This document shows, in pieces, positions 59,147 through 64,000 of a stretch of 64,000 nucleotides of DNA. The stretch spans positions 62,001 to 126,000 of the forward strand of contig JAFRQX010000025.1 in the NCBI GenBank assembly GCA_017428385.1. The letters run 5' to 3'. The DNA comes from Clostridia bacterium (GTDB taxonomy: Bacteria > Bacillota > Clostridia > Christensenellales > Aristaeellaceae). The position numbers and the translations under genes are program-made. Numbering within the stretch: the stretch's first letter is position 1; each line of letters begins with the position of its first letter. Under the pieces are notes generated by a model. The model saw only the letters and a program-made list of their open reading frames with translations, was not told where the DNA came from and made no database searches.

Positions 59147-59183
59147 AAGGGCCATCGGACAATTCCGATGACCCTTTTCTTTT
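59147..59183 (+). terminator. Terminator of the arg/car block
   Basis: AAGGGCCATCGGA pairs with TCCGATGACCCTT (one mismatch, 4-base loop), then a TTTTCTTTT tract, 18 bp after the carB stop. Confidence 0.87.
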
Positions 59184-59204
59184 GCTACTGCAATACGTAA
59201 TACT

Positions 59205-59260
59205 TGTCATTTCGGCCAAGGGCGCTCAAGTAACCCGCATGAAGAAATCTCATCCCGGGG
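59205..59260. repeat. Degenerate GTCATTYYGR-type intergenic repeat
   Basis: TTGTCATTTCGGCCAAGGGC, then GAAGAAATCTCATCC; a worn copy of the element at 53552. It is followed 45 bp later by a heptamer tract, the same arrangement as before argD. Confidence 0.5.
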
Positions 59261-59306
59261 CCACAGCCCTGCCCGTATAATTAATCCTGCGTGTTCAGCG
59301 TCTTTC

Positions 59307-59341
59307 ATTATGCATTTTGCATTATACATTATGCATTGATT
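59307..59341. repeat. Degenerate heptamer tandem repeat, 5 units
   Basis: Units ATTATGC, ATTTTGC, ATTATAC, ATTATGC and ATTGATT; it runs into the last codons of the flavo-diiron gene on the other strand. Confidence 0.8.
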
Positions 59342-60492
59342 AGTTCTTTCGCCAGCTGCTCGATCTGCGCTTTGTTCTCCTCTGTCATGGCGGACAGGAT
59401 CTTCACCTCTGTCTCCGCGAAGGTTGTGTTCTTACAGCCTTCCAGCATGCCCTTCATGACCTTTGCCGCAGTCGGCGCCCAGCTGCCGTTTTCGATGAAG
59501 CCGATCAGCCGGTTCTGGTAATTCCGCTCTGTCAGGTGCTCAATGAACTCCTTCATGAACGGGAAAACATCCGCGTTGTAAGTCGTCGTGGCCAGTACAA
59601 TCTTTCCGTACCGGAAAGCATCCTCCACGGCTTCCGCCATGTCGTCCCGGGCCAGGTCGCTGATCGCCACCTTCGGGCAGCCCAGTTCCTGCAGCTTCTG
59701 TTCCATGTATTCCGCGGCTTCCTTTGTATGACCGTAGACGGAAGTGTAGAAGATCGCAACGCCTTCCGTTTCCGTGCCGTAGGAAGACCAGGTATTGTAC
59801 AGATCCAGGTAGTATCCGAGATCTTCATTCAGGATCGGTCCGTGCAGCGGGCAGATGATCCTGATGTCCAGTGCAGCCGCTTTCTTCAGCACTGCCTGCA
59901 CCTGTGCGCCGTATTTGCCCACAATGCCGAAGTAGTACCGGCGGGCTTCACAGGCCCAGCCTTCCTCATCCTCCGCATCCAGTGCGCCGAACTTGCCGAA
60001 GGCGTCCGCGGAGAACAACACCTTATCCGTGCTGTCATAGGTGAACATCACTTCAGGCCAGTGGACCATGGGAGCGGTCACAAAGGTCAGCACATGGCTG
60101 CCCAGTTCCAGCTTGTCTCCTTCCTTGACAACGATACCCCGGGCTGTATAGTCCGTGCCGGTAAAGTTCTTCATCATCGTGAAGGCCTTGGCGGTTGCTA
60201 CAACCCTGGCTTCCGGATACGCTTCCATAAAAGCGGCGATACCGGAAGAATGGTCCGGTTCCATATGCTGTACAATCAGGTAGTCCGGTTTTTTCCCTTC
60301 CAGTGCGGCTTCCAGGTTGCCCATCCACTCCTGGACGAAGTTCCGGTCAGCCGTATCCATTACAGCTACCTTCTCGTCCAGAATGACATAGGAATTGTAA
60401 GCCATGCCTTCCGGCACAATGTACATTCCTTCAAACAGGTCGATCTCATGATCATTTACACCGATATAACGGATATCCTTTGTCACATTCAT
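59329..60492 (-). CDS. Flavo-diiron protein (FprA family)
   Basis: A 387-residue cytosolic enzyme with an N-terminal metallo-beta-lactamase-like domain holding a diiron site (HMEPDH at residues 76-81; further ligands near VHWPEVMFTYD, FSADAFG and CPLHGPI). A C-terminal flavodoxin domain (VAIFYTSVYGHTKEAAEYM, then VLATTTYNADVFPFM) binds FMN. Such proteins reduce oxygen to water or nitric oxide to nitrous oxide and protect anaerobes. A partner rubredoxin is not seen in the window. GGGAGGG precedes the ATG. Confidence 0.93.
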   Translation of the reverse strand: MNVTKDIRYIGVNDHEIDLFEGMYIVPEGMAYNSYVILDEKVAVMDTADRNFVQEWMGNLEAALEGKKPDYLIVQHMEPDHSSGIAAFMEAYPEARVVATAKAFTMMKNFTGTDYTARGIVVKEGDKLELGSHVLTFVTAPMVHWPEVMFTYDSTDKVLFSADAFGKFGALDAEDEEGWACEARRYYFGIVGKYGAQVQAVLKKAAALDIRIICPLHGPILNEDLGYYLDLYNTWSSYGTETEGVAIFYTSVYGHTKEAAEYMEQKLQELGCPKVAISDLARDDMAEAVEDAFRYGKIVLATTTYNADVFPFMKEFIEHLTERNYQNRLIGFIENGSWAPTAAKVMKGMLEGCKNTTFAETEVKILSAMTEENKAQIEQLAKELINA

Positions 60493-60606
60493 CTTACATA
60501 TCCCTCCCGGATTCATTCTGATGTAATTCTACCACAAGTCCTCACCCCGAACAATTATTATCATTGACCGAATAGTTAAACAGATCATTGACCAAAGAGC
60601 TTTGCT

Positions 60607-60637
60607 CACAATGGGTCGGCTCAGCCGTCCCATTGTG
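60607..60637. repeat. Strong 31-bp hairpin in the antiporter upstream gap
   Basis: CACAATGGG-T-CGGC-TCA-GCCG-T-CCCATTGTG: 9 plus 4 bp of stem with a single T-T mismatch. No U-tract. It joins directly to a GCCATCCCGACCGAAGTGGA repeat (60637-60656), part of the dispersed repeat family. Confidence 0.65.
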
Positions 60638-60692
60638 CCATCCCGACCGAAGTGGAGGGATCCCTTGCTACGCGTACACGAATATAATCAAT

Positions 60693-60717
60693 AAAACAGC
60701 GCATTCAGCGCTGTTTT
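60693..60717. terminator. Bidirectional-looking hairpin in the antiporter upstream gap
   Basis: AAAACAGCGC-ATTCA-GCGCTGTTTT, a perfect 10-bp stem with A and T sides. It lies between two divergent genes where no known transcript should end, so it may be part of a repeat element. Confidence 0.7.
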
Positions 60718-60728
60718 CTCCACCATTT

Positions 60729-60763
60729 TTAAGTTTTAAGTATTAAGTATTCATTATTCATTA
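60729..60763. repeat. Degenerate heptamer tandem repeat, 5 units
   Basis: Units TTAAGTT, TTAAGTA, TTAAGTA, TTCATTA and TTCATTA between two hairpins. Confidence 0.78.
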
Positions 60764-60766
60764 CTC

Positions 60767-60799
60767 TTTGCTGAAAAACCATTGTGGTTTTTCAGCAAA
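60767..60799 (+). promoter_or_regulatory. 14-bp perfect dyad upstream of the antiporter gene
   Basis: TTTGCTGAAAAACC-ATTGT-GGTTTTTCAGCAAA. It lies 66 bp before the antiporter start codon. It could be a terminator or attenuator hairpin or a repressor site; no long U-tract follows. Confidence 0.55.
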
Positions 60800-60865
60800 A
60801 GTGTTACAATTCGTCGGCGTGCGATTTGACACGCAATGGATTTCTGAAAGGAAGCGTAGCCTTTT

Positions 60866-62182
60866 ATGCAGACACTTTTGCTGCTTGCACTTGCTCTTTT
60901 TGCCGGTCTGCTGATGACACGGCTTTTTGTCAAATTCCGCCTGCCGGACGTTACCGCCTATCTGGTAGCCGGTATCCTGATCGGGCCCTGCGTGCTCGGT
61001 CGTCTGGGAGTACCCTGCCTGGGCTTCAACACCGCGGATCAGGTGGACTCCCTGTCCATGATCTCTGACGTAGCCCTGGGCTTCATCGCCTTTGCCATTG
61101 GTCATGAATTCCGTCTGTCTGCTCTGAAGCAGACCGGAAAGCAGGCTACCATCATCGGTATCCTGCAGGCCGTGGTTGCCACCATTTGTGTGGATATCGC
61201 CCTGGTTGCCCTTCACTTCATCATGCCGGACCTCCTGCCCATGCCGGTAGCCATCACCCTGGGCGCCATCGCCGCCGCAACCGCTCCTGCCGCCACCCTG
61301 ATGGTTGTCCGTCAGTACAAGGCCAAGGGTCCGGTTACGGACGTCCTGCTGCCCGTCGTCGCCCTGGATGACGCCGTCGGCCTGGTGATTTTCGCTGTTT
61401 CCTTCGGTATCGCCCAGTCCATGAAAAACGGTACCACCCATATTGCAGCGCTGATCATTGAACCGCTCATGGAGGTTATCCTTTCCATTGTCTTCGGCGG
61501 CCTGGTGGGCATGGGTCTTACCTGGCTGGAGCGTTTCTTCCACTCCCACCGCAACCGTAATGCCCTGATCGTCGGCAGCGTGGTGCTCACCGTCGCCGTC
61601 AGCCAGCTGAAGATCCCGATCGGTCCTTTCACCTTCGGTTTCTCCTCCCTGCTGGTCTGCATGATGCTCGGCACCATCTTCTGCAACTTCTGCCCCCTCA
61701 GCGAGGACCTGATGCTGCAGGCGGACCGCTGGTCCGGCCCGGCCATCACCCTGTTCTTCGTGCTCAGCGGTGCGGCGTTGGATTTCAGCGTCTTTGCGGA
61801 TCTCTCTGTGGTGCTGATCGGTGTGGTTTATATTCTCTTCCGTTCCATGGGTAAGATCCTCGGTGCCCACTGGTCTTCCTCCCTGGCGAAGAGCCCCGAA
61901 ACTGTCCGGAAATGGCTGGGTATCACCCTGCTGCCACAGGCCGGTGTTGCCCTGGGAATGTGCAGCACAGCCTACCGGGTACTCGGCGGAGCAGAAGGTT
62001 CCCTGATCCGGAACATCGTCCTGTTCTCCGTGCTGATCTATGAACTGGTTGGTCCTTCCCTCACCAAGTGGGCCCTGACCAAAGCCGGTGACATTCAGGC
62101 CAAATCTCCTGATATGCTCACCCGCCGCCAGCGCCGCCTGCAGGAGATCACGAAGCCTGTTCCCCCGGCTTTCGACAAATAA
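60866..62182 (+). CDS. Cation:proton antiporter (CPA2 family)
   Basis: A 438-residue membrane transporter with about 12-13 helices of the Na+/H+ exchanger fold. The N-terminal LLLLALALFAGLLMTRLFVKFRLPDVTAYLVAGILIGP is the usual first two-helix unit. VVALDDAVGLVIFAVSFG carries the conserved Asp-Asp ion-binding pair of electrogenic antiporters. No TrkA-N or USP domain is attached. It exchanges Na+ or K+ for protons for pH or ion balance. GAAAGGAAG lies upstream. Confidence 0.92.
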   Translation: MQTLLLLALALFAGLLMTRLFVKFRLPDVTAYLVAGILIGPCVLGRLGVPCLGFNTADQVDSLSMISDVALGFIAFAIGHEFRLSALKQTGKQATIIGILQAVVATICVDIALVALHFIMPDLLPMPVAITLGAIAAATAPAATLMVVRQYKAKGPVTDVLLPVVALDDAVGLVIFAVSFGIAQSMKNGTTHIAALIIEPLMEVILSIVFGGLVGMGLTWLERFFHSHRNRNALIVGSVVLTVAVSQLKIPIGPFTFGFSSLLVCMMLGTIFCNFCPLSEDLMLQADRWSGPAITLFFVLSGAALDFSVFADLSVVLIGVVYILFRSMGKILGAHWSSSLAKSPETVRKWLGITLLPQAGVALGMCSTAYRVLGGAEGSLIRNIVLFSVLIYELVGPSLTKWALTKAGDIQAKSPDMLTRRQRRLQEITKPVPPAFDK

Positions 62183-62191
62183 GATTCTCAG

Positions 62192-62219
62192 CCTCCCTTC
62201 CCGGTGAAGGGAGGTTTTC
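62192..62219 (+). terminator. Terminator of the antiporter gene
   Basis: CCTCCCTTC-CCGGT-GAAGGGAGG then TTTTCTT, nine bases after the stop codon. Confidence 0.9.
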
Positions 62220-62257
62220 TTATTCTTCATTAAACAGTTTCTCTCCTGAATGTGATT

Positions 62258-62267
62258 GTGCTATAAT
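62258..62267 (+). promoter_or_regulatory. Extended -10 promoter of the methyltransferase leader
   Basis: TG-C-TATAAT, a perfect extended -10 with no good -35. It sets a leader of about 175 nt before the methyltransferase ATG, containing a short ORF and an attenuator. Confidence 0.7.
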
Positions 62268-62306
62268 TTCCATGTTGTGTTTGTAAAACATGACAGGAGG
62301 TAACCA

Positions 62307-62381
62307 ATGAGGATGCGAGATAACAACTCGGTGCAGTTCTTTAAAACTGACAGCAGGTTGCACCGAGTAAGCAAACAGTAA
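62307..62381 (+). CDS. 24-residue leader peptide of the methyltransferase gene
   Basis: ATG follows a strong AGGAGG by seven bases. The peptide begins MRMRDNNSVQFF and ends SRLHRVSKQ before TAA. It is basic, with Phe-Phe-Lys in the middle. It spans both halves of hairpin A of the attenuator, so translation and stalling would decide which RNA structure forms. Too short for a standalone function; role as regulatory leader is inferred from position. Confidence 0.75.
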   Translation: MRMRDNNSVQFFKTDSRLHRVSKQ

Positions 62382-62413
62382 CAGAATCTGTTGTCAGGAA
62401 CTGCACCTTTCTT
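62326..62413 (+). promoter_or_regulatory. Attenuator with two mutually exclusive RNA structures
   Basis: Structure A pairs ACTCGGTGCA (62326-62335) with TGCACCGAGT (62359-62368). Structure B pairs GGTGCAGTTC (62330-62339) with GAACTGCACC (62398-62407) and, stacked on it, CTGACAGCAG (62347-62356) with CTGTTGTCAG (62388-62397). B is followed by TTTCTT and looks like a terminator. A and B share 62330-62335, so only one forms. Most of A lies inside the leader ORF. Confidence 0.72.
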
Positions 62414-62451
62414 CCCAATAACAACCATGAAAAAGAAAGGAACGCAGAATA

Positions 62452-63219
62452 ATGAATCATCAGGAATTAAAGGAACTCTGGAAACAGGAAGAAGCAATCG
62501 CCCACATTCACGGCTGGGACTTTTCCCACATCGCCGATAAGTACGAAGAGGAGAACGACATCCCCTGGGACTACGACAGTCTGATCCGTCAGTACCTGAA
62601 AAAGGATATGAAGCTCCTGGACTATGATACCGGCGGCGGTGAATTCCTGCTTTCCCTGGGGCATCCCTATGAAAACACCGCGGCAACCGAAGGTTTTCCG
62701 CCCAACGTGAAGCTGTGCCAGGAAAAGCTGATTCCCCTGGGAATTGACATGAGGGAATGCTCTGACCCAGCTCATCTTCCATTTGGGGACAGCTCCTTTG
62801 ATCTGGTCATCAACCGTCACGGGGATCTTTGTCCTGAAGAGCTGTACCGGGTGCTGAAGCCCGGCGGACTGTTTATCACCCAGCAGGTCGGTGACAGGAA
62901 TGACCTGGATCTGGTACGGATGATATTCCCGGATACAAAGGATCCTACATCCGGTCTTCACCTTTCAGTACAGCAGAGCGCTTTCGAGCAGGCCGGTTTC
63001 GAGATCGTCAGGGCGGAAGAACACTTTGGACACATCCGCTTCTATGACGTGGGCGCCTTTGTCTGGTTTGCCCGTATCATTGAGTGGGAGTTCCCCGGTT
63101 TCTCTGTGGACAGCTGCTTTGACCGTCTGCTGCGGATGCAGGCACAGCTGGAGAAAAAAGGCAGTATTGACGGAACCACTCACCGGTACCTGATCATTGC
63201 CCGGAAGCCCCTGAAATAA
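62452..63219 (+). CDS. Class I SAM-dependent methyltransferase behind a leader-peptide attenuator
   Basis: A 255-residue methyltransferase. The N-terminal MNHQELKELWKQEEAIAHIH and WDFSHIADKYEEENDIPWDY precede motif I, MKLLDYDTGGGEFLLSLGHP (an altered GxGxG). Later segments are PFGDSSFDLVINRHGDL and VLKPGGLFITQQVGD. Its leader resembles those of inducible resistance genes, so rRNA or drug methylation is possible, but the family itself is of unknown substrate. GAAAGGAAC precedes the ATG. Flanked by terminators on both sides, so monocistronic. Confidence 0.88.
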   Translation: MNHQELKELWKQEEAIAHIHGWDFSHIADKYEEENDIPWDYDSLIRQYLKKDMKLLDYDTGGGEFLLSLGHPYENTAATEGFPPNVKLCQEKLIPLGIDMRECSDPAHLPFGDSSFDLVINRHGDLCPEELYRVLKPGGLFITQQVGDRNDLDLVRMIFPDTKDPTSGLHLSVQQSAFEQAGFEIVRAEEHFGHIRFYDVGAFVWFARIIEWEFPGFSVDSCFDRLLRMQAQLEKKGSIDGTTHRYLIIARKPLK

Positions 63220-63234
63220 ACCGTATAAAACAGG

Positions 63235-63270
63235 GTGGTTTCAGCAAGTGCTGAAACCACTCTTTTATTT
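63235..63270 (+). terminator. Terminator of the methyltransferase gene
   Basis: GTGGTTTCAGC-AAGT-GCTGAAACCAC then TCTTTTATTT, 16 bp after the stop. Confidence 0.92.
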
Positions 63271-63290
63271 CATTCAAAACCTTTTTATTC

Positions 63291-63319
63291 TTGAAGGTCT
63301 CTTCCTTTTTTGTTATCAT
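63291..63319 (+). promoter_or_regulatory. Promoter of the LUD-domain gene
   Basis: TTGAAG (63291-63296), 17-bp spacer, TATCAT (63314-63319). Confidence 0.65.
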
Positions 63320-63362
63320 CGCAGTACAAAGAACAATAACGGACAAATACAGGAGGCCGCGG

Positions 63363-63992
63363 ATGAATACAAACATCTTCAAAAGAAATGAACTCCTTGC
63401 GCAGAAAGTCATCAAAGGTCTGGAATCCCGCAACATGAGCGGATACTATGCCGCCTCAAAGGAAGAGGCCCTGAAGCTCGCCCTCAGCCTGATCCCGGAA
63501 TACAGCACCGTCACCATGGGCGGTGCCATGAGCGCCCACGAAATCGGCCTGGTACAGGCAGTCAAGGACGGCAACTATCATTTCATCGACCGTGATACTG
63601 CGGAAGACAAGCGGGCTGCCATGCTGGCCGCCTATGACGCGGATGTGTTCCTGTCCAGCGTGAATGCCATGACGGATGACGGCATCCTCGTGAACATCGA
63701 CGGCAACTCCAACCGGGTTTCCGCCATCTGCCAGGGGCCGAAGGAAGTCTTGTTCATCGTGGGCATGAACAAGGTCTGCGGTGACCTGGACGGTGCCATG
63801 AAGCGTGCCCGCAACGTGGCCGCTCCTACCAATGCCCAGCGGTTCGGCCTGTCCACACCCTGTGCGAAGACCGGCAAGTGCATGGACTGCAAGAGCCCGG
63901 ATACCATCTGCTGCCAGTTCCTCATCACCCGTTTCAGCCGGCACGCCGGCCGGATCCATGTGATCCTTGTCAACGATACCCTCGGTTTCTGA
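63363..63992 (+). CDS. LUD domain protein (LutC/YkgG-like)
   Basis: A 209-residue protein of the LUD (DUF162) family. Segments are RNMSGYYAASKEEALKLALSL, VTMGGAMSAHEIGL, YHFIDRDTAEDKRA and VNIDGNSNRVSAICQGPKEV. The C-terminus has a Cys group (CAKTGKCMDCKSPDTICC) typical of stand-alone LUD proteins in anaerobes, possibly a metal or cluster site. Relatives join lactate oxidation complexes, but no lutA or lutB gene is visible. AGGAGG precedes the ATG; upstream in-frame codons lie in the promoter. Confidence 0.9.
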   Translation: MNTNIFKRNELLAQKVIKGLESRNMSGYYAASKEEALKLALSLIPEYSTVTMGGAMSAHEIGLVQAVKDGNYHFIDRDTAEDKRAAMLAAYDADVFLSSVNAMTDDGILVNIDGNSNRVSAICQGPKEVLFIVGMNKVCGDLDGAMKRARNVAAPTNAQRFGLSTPCAKTGKCMDCKSPDTICCQFLITRFSRHAGRIHVILVNDTLGF

Positions 63993-64000
63993 TTAAATGA

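Noticed and set aside
55952..59155. 1067-codon open frame antisense to carB
   Set aside because: The opposite strand encodes unmistakable CarB over the same span. The antisense frame is open only because of strong codon bias and GC at third positions, has no ribosome binding site and shows no recognisable family.
60761..62230. 489-codon antisense frame rich in Gln, Gly and His over the antiporter gene
   Set aside because: Low-complexity composition is that of a reversed membrane-protein gene; the plus strand has a clear CPA2 antiporter with a ribosome binding site.

Overview
The window looks like a chromosomal segment from a Gram-positive anaerobe of the Bacillota, class Clostridia. Four things point that way: strong AGGAGG-type ribosome binding sites, TTGACA/TATAAT promoters, short U-tailed terminators, and the gene families themselves (WG-repeat, DUF4097 and C_GCAxxG_C_C proteins, a flavo-diiron protein, a LUD protein). 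Base composition is moderately GC-rich, judged by eye. A rumen or gut clostridium of the Christensenellales/Aristaeella type is my best guess, but that placement is inference only.

Layout. From 0 to 10.7 kb genes run mostly leftward: a solute-binding protein, a PadR regulator with a DUF4097 protein, an operon of a membrane sensor, a lipase-like hydrolase and apt, an L,D-transpeptidase, an ABC-F ATPase with a DJ-1-like protein behind an attenuator, and an XRE/DUF2975 pair. From 11 to 36 kb lies a long, mostly rightward stack of about thirty small enzymes: many GNAT acetyltransferases, three Nudix domains (one fused to a HIT domain), five-step runs of head-to-tail genes, four consecutive methyltransferases, a phosphotransferase, nucleoside enzymes, TrmO, and the RNA-polymerase-associated helicase HelD. 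A leftward MarR / C_GCAxxG / ArsN1-like operon interrupts it.

From 36 to 47 kb genes are leftward again: YccF, a tyrosine phosphatase, a HAD hydrolase, an IS3-family insertion sequence sitting in the loop of a terminator palindrome, and an AT-rich patch with two WG-repeat proteins and a frameshifted gene. That patch ends at a tRNA-Val gene whose T-arm sequence recurs in nearby hairpin-rich repeats. From 47 to 64 kb there is a secreted LRR protein, the arginine and carbamoyl-phosphate block argG-argC-GNAT-argJ-argB-argD-carA-carB, a flavo-diiron protein, a cation/proton antiporter, a methyltransferase behind a leader-peptide attenuator, and a LUD protein.

How the parts work together. The arg/car block encodes glutamate-to-citrulline precursor steps, argininosuccinate synthase and carbamoyl phosphate supply; argF and argH are not in the window. 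A GNAT gene sits exactly where an acetylglutamate synthase would be useful. A second theme is drug or translation stress. An ABC-F gene and a methyltransferase gene each have a short leader ORF and mutually exclusive RNA hairpins, and helD has a terminator between its promoter and its start codon.

A third theme is intergenic repeats. Degenerate 7-bp tandem repeats of AT-rich sequence occur in at least eight gaps, often beside strong hairpins or beside GTCATTCTGAGCGAAG-type repeats. No CRISPR array, rRNA gene, prophage module or replication origin was seen.
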